DNA of 18,290 bases from Candidatus Caccocola faecipullorum (GTDB lineage: Bacteria; Synergistota; Synergistia; Synergistales; Synergistaceae). The notes under the pieces were generated by a model. The model had not been told where the DNA came from, searched no databases, and saw only the letters and a program-made list of their open reading frames with translations. How positions within the stretch are numbered: position 1 is the first letter of the stretch; every line of letters starts with the position of its first letter. Made by a program: the position numbers and the translations under genes. Positions 1 to 5,729 of the stretch are shown piece after piece. The stretch spans positions 1 through 18,290 of the forward strand of contig DVKA01000032.1 in the NCBI GenBank assembly GCA_018716365.1, read 5' to 3'.

Positions 1-921
1 ATCGGCCACGGCTGCGGGCACAACCTGCACGGCACGATGTCGCTCTACGCGGGGCTCGCGCTCGGCGAGGCCATGGCCGGCGCGGGGCTCTGCGGCGAGC
101 TGCGCGTCGTAGGCACGCCCGCCGAGGAGGGCGACGGCGCGAAGATAAAAATGGCGGACGACGGCGTATTCGACGACGCCGACCTCGCCGTGATGATACA
201 CTCCGACGCCGCGGAAAGCCTCGCAGACTACCGCGCGCTCGGCCTCAACGGCTTCGACTTCACCTTTACCGGGCAGACGGCGCACTCCGCCGGTTCGCCG
301 TGGGACGGTCGCAGCGCGCAGAGCGGGGCGCTGCTCTTCATGGAGGCAATGAACATGCTGCGCCTCCACATGCGCGACGGCTGCCGCCTGCACGCGTTAA
401 TCACGCATGTCTCCGGCGCGGCGAACATAATCCCCGACAAGGCCGTCTGCCGCGTCGAGGCGCGCGCGCCGGAGAAAAACATGCTCGACGAGCTGACCGA
501 GGGTGTCTTCCGCTGCGCGAGGGGCGCGGCCGTAGCGACCGCGACCGAGGTCTCGTGGGAGCGCTTCGAGGGACATTTCGAGCCGGTGCTGCCGAACCCC
601 GCGGCGGAGAAGCTCGCGGAGGAAATCATGGCGCAGTACGGCGTTGAATGCACGCGGGGCCGCGGGCCGCAGGGCTCCTCCGACGTGGGCAACGTATCGT
701 ACCGCTGCCCGGCGATACAGCTGGAGCTCGCGATAACGGAGCGGAAGCTCGCGCTCCACACGCGGGAGTTCGCCGCCGCGACCATGACGGACGAAGGCCA
801 CGCGGCGCTCGTCAAGGGGACGAAAATCCTCGCCGCGATATGCCTGCGCGTCTTCGCCGACGAAAAACTGCGGCTTGCGATGCGCGGCGGCTTCGAGGCG
901 GCTCTGAAACGGACGCTGTAA
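1..921 (+). CDS. M20-family metallopeptidase/amidohydrolase (5'-truncated)
   Basis: The reading frame is open from base 1, so the true start lies upstream; the first ATG inside the window (base 37) is internal. The visible 306 residues carry M20 hallmarks: GHGCGHN at the very start (a metal-ligand region), GTPAEEGDG about 40 residues on (the Glu-Glu general base/ligand pair), AHSAGSPWDGRSA opening the lid or dimerisation domain, GSSDVGNVSY, and a late HTREF with the final His ligand. Members hydrolyse amide bonds of N-acyl amino acids, small peptides or p-aminobenzoyl-glutamate using a dinuclear metal centre, usually in the cytoplasm. The GHGCGHN form is typical of the aminoacylase/AbgA-AbgB/PepD-like branch. 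Exact substrate cannot be read from the sequence. A strong terminator follows, and then a glutamate carrier gene, so release of a glutamyl or acyl amino acid is a fair but unproven guess. Confidence 0.9.
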   Translation: MGHGCGHNLHGTMSLYAGLALGEAMAGAGLCGELRVVGTPAEEGDGAKIKMADDGVFDDADLAVMIHSDAAESLADYRALGLNGFDFTFTGQTAHSAGSPWDGRSAQSGALLFMEAMNMLRLHMRDGCRLHALITHVSGAANIIPDKAVCRVEARAPEKNMLDELTEGVFRCARGAAVATATEVSWERFEGHFEPVLPNPAAEKLAEEIMAQYGVECTRGRGPQGSSDVGNVSYRCPAIQLELAITERKLALHTREFAAATMTDEGHAALVKGTKILAAICLRVFADEKLRLAMRGGFEAALKRTL

Positions 922-986
922 AGGACCGCCGCGCGGCGAAGACAAAAACGCCCGCAAAAAAACAAAACCTAACATAAACGACGGGA

Positions 987-1019
987 GGGAAGAGACGCGG
1001 AGGCGCTCTTCCCTTTTTT
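987..1019 (+). terminator. Rho-independent terminator of the M20 gene
   Basis: A perfect 8-bp stem (gggaagag at 987-994 with ctcttccc at 1006-1013) is followed at once by six T residues. It lies 65 bases past the M20 stop and separates that gene from the GltS gene. Confidence 0.9.
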
Positions 1020-1039
1020 GTGCTATACTAGCGCGTACA

Positions 1040-1064
1040 GCATGTATTATAAAAAATTACATGC
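1040..1064. promoter_or_regulatory. Inverted repeat overlapping an AT-rich promoter-like segment upstream of gltS
   Basis: gcatgta (1040-1046) and tacatgc (1058-1064) form a 7-bp inverted repeat around an AT-rich centre that contains tattat at 1045-1050, a possible -10 element without a convincing -35. It is the only clear dyad in the long region before the GltS gene and could be an operator. The remaining 1065-1263 contains no gene. It has a GC-rich imperfect hairpin at 1136-1163 followed by only four T residues, which might be a weak leader attenuator. Confidence 0.35.
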
Positions 1065-1263
1065 GTAATTTTACTTAAAAACGTCAAAGTTGTTTTGCTT
1101 AAAAAGGAGTGAGGGCCAAACCCCATAAAAACGGACGCCCGGAGCGCGGCGGGGCCGCGGGCGGGTTTTCAAACGGATTTCTTTATATGCCGCCGCAGCC
1201 CGCACGGCGCGGCGCAGGAAAATAATATCAAACGCGGCTATGGCCGCGGACGGAGGTAAAACA

Positions 1264-2505
1264 ATGTCCTTTGAATTCGCAGACAACATTACAAGCATCG
1301 TGCTGAACGCCGTCATGACGCTCGCGCTCGCTGGGCTGCTCCTGCTGCTCGGCTACTACGTCAGGAAGAAAATCCCCGCGCTTGCGAAATACTGCATCCC
1401 CGCGCCCGTCATCGGCGGCTTCATCTTCATGTTCGTCACCTTCGCGGGCCACGTCACCGGCACCTTCCAGGTGAAATTCACGAACATCTTCCAGGATTAC
1501 TTCATGCTTGCATTCTTCACGACCGTTGGCCTCGGCGCGAGCCTCAAGCTGCTCAAGAAGGGCGGCCTGCTGCTCATCGTCTACTGGCTCTGCTGCGGCG
1601 TCATCTCCGTATTCCAGAACCTCATCGGGATCGGCGTCGGCACGCTCGTCGGCGTCGAAGCGCCCTACGCGCTGCTCGCCTCCGCGATATCCATGATAGG
1701 CGGCCACGGCGCGGCGCTCAGCTACGGCGGCGACTTTGTCCGCATGGGCTACCCGCACGGCACGCTCGTCGGCGCGGCGGCCGCGACCTTCGGGCTCATC
1801 TCCGCGGTCCTCGTCGGCGGCCCGCTCGGACGCTCGCTCATCGAGAGATACCGGCTCAAGCCCGAGGAAAACCAGCACAACTACGACGACATCAAGAGCG
1901 TCAACGCGGCCACGGGCGGCGAGCTCACGGGCCTCGACATAATGACGAACGTCGTCGCGATAATCGTCTGCATGGCGATAGGCACGCAGGTCTCCGGCGC
2001 GATAGGCAAGCTCATAGGCATGAGCTTCCCGACATACGTCGGCTCGATGTTCACGGCGGTAATCGTCCGCAACATCAACGACTCGATGCGCCTCTACAGA
2101 TTCAGCTTCCCGCTCGTCGACGGCATCGGCGACGTAATGCTCAACCTCTACCTCTCGCTCGCGATGATGACGCTCGCGCTCTGGGACCTCTCGGGGCTCA
2201 TCGGCGGACTTCTGCTCGTTCTCGTCTGCCAGGTGCTCTTCATGGTCTGCGCGGCCTACTTCGTAGTATTCCGCATCCTCGGCAAAAACTACGACGCCGC
2301 CGTAATGTGCGCGGGCCTCTGCGGCCACGGCCTCGGCGCGACGCCCTCCGCGATCGTCAACATGACCGCCGTCTGCGAGCGCTACGGCATGAGCAGCCGC
2401 GCCTTCATGATAGTCCCGATAGTCGGCGCCTTCCTAGTCGACATCATCTACCAGCCGCAGACGCTGACCTTCATCAAGTTCTTCGTCAAAGGCTTCGGAA
2501 ACTAA
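1264..2505 (+). CDS. gltS: GltS-family sodium/glutamate symporter
   Basis: The predicted 413-residue membrane protein belongs to the GltS (glutamate:Na+ symporter) family, which imports glutamate using the sodium gradient. Family signatures are seen in both inverted halves: GGHGAA at about residues 146-151, and GLCGHGLGATPSAIVNM at about 351-367, the re-entrant loop motifs of GltS. Around ten hydrophobic segments run through the protein, starting with residues 12-31. Length is normal for the family. I chose ATG 1264 because ggaggt ends six bases before it; an in-frame upstream ATG at 1240 has no ribosome site. The gene sits alone between two terminators. The upstream M20 amidohydrolase suggests a link to glutamate or glutamyl-compound use, but that is inference; substrates other than glutamate are possible. 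Confidence 0.9.
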   Translation: MSFEFADNITSIVLNAVMTLALAGLLLLLGYYVRKKIPALAKYCIPAPVIGGFIFMFVTFAGHVTGTFQVKFTNIFQDYFMLAFFTTVGLGASLKLLKKGGLLLIVYWLCCGVISVFQNLIGIGVGTLVGVEAPYALLASAISMIGGHGAALSYGGDFVRMGYPHGTLVGAAAATFGLISAVLVGGPLGRSLIERYRLKPEENQHNYDDIKSVNAATGGELTGLDIMTNVVAIIVCMAIGTQVSGAIGKLIGMSFPTYVGSMFTAVIVRNINDSMRLYRFSFPLVDGIGDVMLNLYLSLAMMTLALWDLSGLIGGLLLVLVCQVLFMVCAAYFVVFRILGKNYDAAVMCAGLCGHGLGATPSAIVNMTAVCERYGMSSRAFMIVPIVGAFLVDIIYQPQTLTFIKFFVKGFGN

Positions 2506-2524
2506 CGCCGCCGGCTAAACGCAG

Positions 2525-2562
2525 CGCGGCCTTCCTCACGTCGGGGAAGGCCGCGTTTTTTT
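2525..2562 (+). terminator. Rho-independent terminator of gltS
   Basis: A perfect 11-bp stem (cgcggccttcc 2525-2535 with ggaaggccgcg 2545-2555) is followed by seven T residues at 2556-2562, 20 bases after the gltS stop. Confidence 0.95.
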
Positions 2563-2592
2563 GTGACGTTCCGTCGTAAGCCGGGCGAACGC

Positions 2593-2657
2593 AAAAAAAA
2601 ATAACCCGCTTGAAGCTGATGCAACGGGACGCCCGTTAACTCCAAGCGGGAGAAGAT
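2593..2657 (-). ncRNA. Predicted ~65-nt small RNA ending in its own terminator hairpin
   Basis: Read on the minus strand, a near-consensus promoter (2664-2692) should start transcription near 2657. After about 7 nt the RNA enters a long hairpin: CCCGCUUG (+ strand 2643-2650) pairs perfectly with CAAGCGGG (2605-2612), extendable to about 13 pairs with two G-U wobbles. It is capped by a second perfect stem AACGGG-CGU-CCCGUU (2623-2637). The hairpin is followed by UUA and nine U residues (2601-2593), a textbook intrinsic terminator. No ORF fits in this transcript. The hairpin has no T-run on the plus strand, so it does not serve gltS, which already has its own terminator. I do not recognise it as a known RNA family or riboswitch. 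The closest downstream gene on this strand is far away, which argues for a free-standing short transcript. Confidence 0.6.
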
Positions 2658-2663
2658 GCCAAT

Positions 2664-2692
2664 ATCATACGAGCGCGCGGAAGCTCCGTCAA
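2664..2692 (-). promoter_or_regulatory. Sigma-70-type promoter for the small RNA
   Basis: On the minus strand TTGACG (2687-2692) and TATGAT (2664-2669) are separated by exactly 17 bases (2670-2686). This is five of six matches at each hexamer with ideal spacing. The only transcript it can start here is the hairpin RNA ending at 2593. Confidence 0.65.
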
Positions 2693-2758
2693 CTTAACGC
2701 AGGCGCGCCGCGCCGCCGCCCGCGTACAAAATTTTCGCGCGGAACATAAATTTGCCCC

Positions 2759-2787
2759 TTGACAGTTAGAGCTGGCTAACTTATTAT
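2759..2787 (+). promoter_or_regulatory. Sigma-70-type promoter of the DUF3793-flavodoxin operon
   Basis: TTGACA (2759-2764), a 17-base spacer, and TATTAT (2782-2787) give a perfect -35, optimal spacing and a good -10. Transcription should start near 2794, about 36 bases before the DUF3793 start codon. Such a strong core promoter implies control by a repressor. Confidence 0.8.
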
Positions 2788-2812
2788 ATCAGCGTGGTTA
2801 GCAAAGACTAAC
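2765..2812. promoter_or_regulatory. Two copies of a GTTAG-N6-CTAAC operator
   Basis: Two identical-format palindromes, GTTAG-N6-CTAAC, occur at 2765-2780 and 2797-2812. The first fills the -35/-10 spacer and the second covers the predicted transcription start. Their centres are 32 bp apart, about three helical turns, so two repressor dimers could sit on the same face of the DNA. The half-site GTTAG/CTAAC is part of the DtxR/IdeR-type box (TTAGGTTAG...CTAACCTAA), though with a wider gap, so a metal-dependent repressor is a plausible but unproven binder. Confidence 0.6.
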
Positions 2813-2829
2813 GCAAGGATGAAAAAACG

Positions 2830-3423
2830 ATGGCGGATAAAACGATGTCGACCGGAAGCTCTGTTGAAAAATTGCTCGCGCTTCACTGCGCGCCCGCTCT
2901 AGCCGGCGTCAAGCCGTCGAACCTCTTCACCCTCCACTTTTCGGAGGGGAAGCCCGAGGCACGGGAGCTGCGCGAAGCGGCGGAAAGCCTGCTCGCCTAC
3001 GGCGTGAAGACGGAAATCCTCTGCGAGTGCGAACGTTACGCGCTCGTCCTCGTCTACCGCGAAGAGCTGCTGGCGGCGGCGATTGGGCCGGAGGCCGAAG
3101 ATTTTCTCGCGGATTACGGCTACAAACGCGGCCTCACGCTCGCGGAGAAAATTGCGCGGCTCAGGCCGAGGCTCGGCAAATGCGGCGAGTTCCCGCACGA
3201 GATCGGGATTTTCCTCGGCTACCCCGTCGAGGACGTGCGCGGCTTCATTGCGAACGAAGGCAGGAACTTCAAGGCCTGCGGCGCGTGGAAGGTCTACGGC
3301 GACGGCGAACGCGCGGCTGGGCTTTTCGAGAGCTACCGCCGCTGCACGGAATATTTCTGCGCGATGATAGAACGCGGCGCGCGCATAGTCCAGCTTACGG
3401 AGCTCTGCGGCGGCCCGGCGTAA
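2830..3423 (+). CDS. DUF3793 family protein
   Basis: The 197-residue protein looks cytoplasmic, with no signal peptide or membrane segment. It matches the DUF3793 pattern known from anaerobic Firmicutes and relatives: an N-terminal LHCAPALAG segment (His19, Cys20), the central motif FPHEIGIFLGYPVEDVRGFI starting at 121, then FKACGAWKVYGD (Cys150) and a Cys-rich C-terminal helix region (Cys172, Cys177, Cys193). The conserved Cys and His residues could bind metal, haem or a cluster, but no function is established for the family as far as I know. A ribosome site (aagga) ends 10 bases before ATG 2830. The flavodoxin gene follows after 57 bases with no terminator, so they should be one operon. The double operator upstream suggests the pair is induced on loss of a corepressor, perhaps iron. 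Confidence 0.85.
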   Translation: MADKTMSTGSSVEKLLALHCAPALAGVKPSNLFTLHFSEGKPEARELREAAESLLAYGVKTEILCECERYALVLVYREELLAAAIGPEAEDFLADYGYKRGLTLAEKIARLRPRLGKCGEFPHEIGIFLGYPVEDVRGFIANEGRNFKACGAWKVYGDGERAAGLFESYRRCTEYFCAMIERGARIVQLTELCGGPA

Positions 3424-3480
3424 AAGAGGACAAACTGCTCCCGCAAACGCGGGGATAAAATTCAGAAAGGCGGAATATAA

Positions 3481-4176
3481 ATGGATAAAACAGCTGTCAT
3501 ATACTGGAGCGCGACAGGCAACACCGAAGCGATGGCGAACGCGATAGCCGAAGGAATACGCGCGGAGGGCGCGCAGGCGGATCTTTTCTCCGTGGCGGAG
3601 TTCGGCTCGCGCAGCACCGCCGATTATGCGAAACTCGCGCTCGGCTGCCCGTCGATGGGCGCCGAGGTGCTCGAAGAGTGCGAATTTGAGCCCTTCCTCT
3701 GCTCCATCGAACCCGAGTTGGCCGGCAAGAAGGTGGCCCTCTTCGGCTCGTTCGGCTGGGGCGACGGCGAATGGATGCGCAACTGGGAAGCGCGCATGAA
3801 GGGCGACAACTGCGCGCTTTTCGAGCAGGGGCTCATCATCAATCTGACGCCCGACGACGAGGGCAAAAAGCAGTGCGAAGAGTTCGGAAAGCGCTTCGCT
3901 AAATTCTACTCACAAACTTGCAGATTACGTCCGCCGCGCAGCCGCGCGGCGAGGCGAAAGCTTAAAACTCCTCCGATAGAGTTCAACTCCACACCCCACA
4001 CATCCCGGCCCGCGGCCTTCCTCCCGCGGGCCGGATCTTTTGCGCGGGTCACTTCGGCAGGCGGTTCTTCGTCCCCCACTCGCACATCCCGTCGAGTATC
4101 GGTATCAGCGATTTTCCGCGCTCGGTCAGGCTGTATTCGACCTTCGGCGGAATCTGCGGATATTCTTTGCGGTTGA
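3481..4176 (+). CDS. Flavodoxin, with an aberrant, probably frameshifted C-terminal extension
   Basis: Residues 1 to about 141 are a short-chain flavodoxin, a low-potential FMN electron carrier that commonly replaces ferredoxin when iron is scarce. Evidence is the FMN phosphate loop SATGNTE at 10-16 after the first beta strand (AVIYW), GCPSMG at 55-60, and FGSFGWGDGEWM at 88-99 with the flavin-stacking aromatic region. A ribosome site (aaaggcgg) precedes ATG 3481. Family members normally stop near residue 140, but this frame runs on to 231. The extra 90 residues are Arg/Ser/Pro-rich and pass through a terminator hairpin and antisense to the neighbouring HxlR gene. A stop lies one frame away at 3900-3902; gaining one base in the ggaaag run near 3887-3892 would restore a normal end. 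A real frameshift or a sequencing error are both possible. The flavodoxin call is firm, the 3' end is not. Confidence 0.85.
   Translation: MDKTAVIYWSATGNTEAMANAIAEGIRAEGAQADLFSVAEFGSRSTADYAKLALGCPSMGAEVLEECEFEPFLCSIEPELAGKKVALFGSFGWGDGEWMRNWEARMKGDNCALFEQGLIINLTPDDEGKKQCEEFGKRFAKFYSQTCRLRPPRSRAARRKLKTPPIEFNSTPHTSRPAAFLPRAGSFARVTSAGGSSSPTRTSRRVSVSAIFRARSGCIRPSAESADILCG
4005..4041 (+). terminator. Terminator of the DUF3793-flavodoxin operon
   Basis: An 11-bp perfect stem (ccggcccgcgg 4005-4015 with ccgcgggccgg 4024-4034) with an 8-base loop is followed by atctttt. The T-tract is short. The stem could also slow transcription coming from the convergent HxlR gene, but it has no T-run on that strand. 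Confidence 0.65.
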
Positions 4177-4393
4177 CGAGCCTGTCCGCTTCGAGCTCCT
4201 TGAGCGTCGTGCTGAGGGTCTTGTAGGATATGCCGCCGATATATTTTTTCATCTCGTTGAAGCGTACGACGCCGAATTCCATCAGCGTGTAGAGTATCGT
4301 CATTTTATATTTCCCGTTTATCAGCGAGAGCGTATAGCTGAACCCCGTCTCGCCGAGCGACTCCGCCGATATGCACCGTTCATAGCGCCCCAT
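4049..4393 (-). CDS. HxlR-family winged-helix transcriptional regulator (1)
   Basis: The 114-residue protein fits the HxlR/MarR-like single-domain regulators. It has LINGKYKMTILYTLMEFGVVRFNEMKKYI at 24-52 (helix entry to the winged helix), ISYKTLSTTLKELEADRLV as the recognition helix region, and RKEYPQIPPKVEYSLTERGKSL as the wing, followed by a C-terminal dimer helix. Start ATG at 4393 is preceded by ggaggaaag; the frame stays open far upstream, but that extension runs antisense over the flavoprotein gene and is not credible. Cys7 is where thiol-sensing HxlR members such as YodB carry their redox cysteine, and Cys104 is a second candidate. The gene is divergent from three flavoprotein genes and probably represses them and itself, responding to quinones, electrophiles or oxidants by analogy. 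Confidence 0.9.
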   Translation of the reverse strand: MGRYERCISAESLGETGFSYTLSLINGKYKMTILYTLMEFGVVRFNEMKKYIGGISYKTLSTTLKELEADRLVNRKEYPQIPPKVEYSLTERGKSLIPILDGMCEWGTKNRLPK

Positions 4394-4405
4394 ATAACTT
4401 TCCTC

Positions 4406-4463
4406 CAAGTAAGTATCATACTTTAATGTGCGTACTTGCGTAACGACATATTTATTATATAGT
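4406..4463. promoter_or_regulatory. Divergent promoters with nested palindromes (HxlR 1 / flavoprotein operon)
   Basis: For the minus strand, TTACGC (4438-4443), 17 bases and TATGAT (4415-4420) form a promoter for the HxlR gene. For the plus strand, TTGCGT (4436-4441), 16 bases and TATAGT (4458-4463) form a candidate promoter for the flavoprotein genes; the two -35 boxes overlap. AAGTAT-C-ATACTT (4411-4423) covers the HxlR -10, and a wider inverted repeat CAAGTA (4406-4411) / TACTTG (4433-4438) encloses it. This layout suits autorepression plus control of the divergent operon by HxlR. Confidence 0.5.
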
Positions 4464-4513
4464 TGCAGCATAGGGAATGGAAAGAGCCAATCCAAAAAAT
4501 AAAAAGAAAGAGC

Positions 4514-5068
4514 GTGATCGGTGTGGGGACGAAAATAGTGGTAATCACTGGCAGCCCGCGCAAGAACGGGAACAGCGCGGCGATGGCGGCGGCTTTCGTC
4601 AAGGCCGCGGAGGCTAAGGGGTACAGCGTGGTGCGTTTCGACGCGGCGATGATGGACGTGAAGGGCTGCCGCGCCTGCGACGCATGCAATAAGACGGGCA
4701 AGGCCTGCGCCTTCGACGACGACTTCAACAAAATCGCGCCGGCAGTAAAAGAGGCCGGCGCCGTCGTCTTCGCTATGCCGCTCTACTGGTACACGATGCC
4801 GGCGCAGATCAAGGCCGTAGTCGACAAATTCTACTCTTTCTTCAGAGGCGGCGGAGATATATCGGGCAAGAAATGCGCCCTGATAGCCTGCTGCGAGGAG
4901 CATGACGAAGCGACGTTCGACGGCCTGCGCTTCGCCTATGAGCGCAGCATCGCCCTGCTTGAATGGGAAAACGTAGGCGAAGTCCTCGTGCCCGGCGTGA
5001 ACGCGGCCGGCGACATAGAAAAGACGGACGGCTGCGCGAGGGCCGCGGCGCTCGCGGAACTCTTATAA
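4514..5068 (+). CDS. Flavodoxin-fold NAD(P)H reductase, iron-sulfur-flavoprotein-like (1 of 3)
   Basis: The 184-residue protein belongs to the NADPH-dependent FMN reductase/flavodoxin-like fold. It starts with beta strand KIVVIT and the FMN loop GSPRKNGNS (13-21), then has the cysteine cluster C-x2-C-x2-C-x6-C (Cys52, 55, 58, 65), then AMPLYWYTMPAQIKAVVDKFYS, the second flavin-binding stretch of the family. That compact cysteine spacing matches the 4Fe-4S motif of archaeal and clostridial iron-sulfur flavoproteins, so electron transfer or reduction of oxidants and quinones is likely. Start is uncertain: the frame opens at TTG 4463, but GTG 4514, behind a weak aaagag, gives the normal N-terminus; GTG 4523 is an alternative. 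It is the first gene of a three-gene run downstream of the HxlR divergent promoter. Confidence 0.8.
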   Translation: MIGVGTKIVVITGSPRKNGNSAAMAAAFVKAAEAKGYSVVRFDAAMMDVKGCRACDACNKTGKACAFDDDFNKIAPAVKEAGAVVFAMPLYWYTMPAQIKAVVDKFYSFFRGGGDISGKKCALIACCEEHDEATFDGLRFAYERSIALLEWENVGEVLVPGVNAAGDIEKTDGCARAAALAELL

Positions 5069-5097
5069 GGAAACCAAACTATCGGAGGAGTATAAAA

Positions 5098-5646
5098 ATG
5101 GGGAAGAAAATAATAGTCTTGAACGGAAGCCCGCGTAAAAACGGGAACACGTCGGCTCTGGTTAAAGCGTTCAGCGAGGGCGCGGAGAGCGCGGGCCACA
5201 GCGTGACGGAATTCTGGCTCGGCGGCATGAATATACACGGCTGCCGCGGCTGCTGCGCGGGCGGCAAAAATCCAGAAAGCCCCTGCGTGCAGAAGGACGA
5301 CATGGAAAAAATCTACCCTGCCTACAAAGAGGCCGGCGTCGTAGTACTCGCCTCGCCGCTCTACTACTGGACGATAAGCGGGCAGCTCAAGTGCGCCTTC
5401 GACAGGCTCTTCGCCGTCGCGGAGTGCGACCCGAATTACACGAACCCGCATAAGGAAAGCGCGCTGCTGATGGCCGCCGAGGGTAACGGCTTCGAGGAGA
5501 GCGTCTACTGGTACGACCGCCTCATGGGGCACATCGGCTGGAAGGACTGGGGAAAAGTGCTCTGCGGCGGCGTGATGGCGACCGGCGACATCGAGGGCAA
5601 GCCGGAGCTGGACGAGGCGCGGAAGCTCGGCGCGTCGATAAAATAG
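5098..5646 (+). CDS. Flavodoxin-fold NAD(P)H reductase, iron-sulfur-flavoprotein-like (2 of 3)
   Basis: This 182-residue paralogue of the previous protein begins at ATG 5098, seven bases after ggaggag and 29 bases after the stop of gene 1. The FMN loop GSPRKNGNTS (10-19) and ASPLYYWTISGQLKCAFDRLF are conserved. The cysteine cluster differs: Cys49, Cys52, Cys53, then Cys63, so the third ligand of the usual C-x2-C-x2-C-x4-7-C is shifted next to the second and position 55 is Gly. It may therefore not hold a normal 4Fe-4S cluster and could act as a plain FMN reductase. An ORF opening upstream at 4963 overlaps gene 1 and lacks a ribosome site, so I reject that longer start. Likely role is reduction of flavins, quinones or similar electron acceptors; substrate unknown. 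Confidence 0.85.
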   Translation: MGKKIIVLNGSPRKNGNTSALVKAFSEGAESAGHSVTEFWLGGMNIHGCRGCCAGGKNPESPCVQKDDMEKIYPAYKEAGVVVLASPLYYWTISGQLKCAFDRLFAVAECDPNYTNPHKESALLMAAEGNGFEESVYWYDRLMGHIGWKDWGKVLCGGVMATGDIEGKPELDEARKLGASIK

Positions 5647-5670
5647 AGTAAAATATAATCCGTAAGGAGA

Positions 5671-5701
5671 GCGCCGCGCAGGGGACAAAGGGGCGCGGCG
5701 C
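5671..5701 (+). other. Intercistronic hairpin between flavoprotein genes 2 and 3
   Basis: gcgccgcgc (5671-5679) and gcgcggcgc (5693-5701) form a perfect 9-bp, all-GC stem with a 13-base loop. No T-run follows, so it is not an ordinary terminator. It may protect the upstream message or tune relative expression of gene 3. Confidence 0.5.
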
Positions 5702-5729
5702 AGTATATTTCCAAAGGAGTCGACCTGTT

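Noticed and set aside
1228..2328. 366-codon open frame on the minus strand inside gltS
   Set aside because: Acidic low-complexity translation, a typical mirror of a GC-rich coding frame; the plus-strand GltS motifs are unambiguous.
2605..2650. Hairpin before the DUF3793 operon as an integron attC site or a plus-strand terminator
   Set aside because: There are no attC core sites and no integrase or cassette genes; on the plus strand no T-run follows. The minus-strand RNA reading explains the promoter, hairpin and U-tail together.
4394..4903. Long upstream extension of the minus-strand HxlR frame (would make a 284-residue protein)
   Set aside because: The extension is antisense to a clear flavoprotein gene, has no family similarity, and a proper ribosome site plus ATG lies at 4393.
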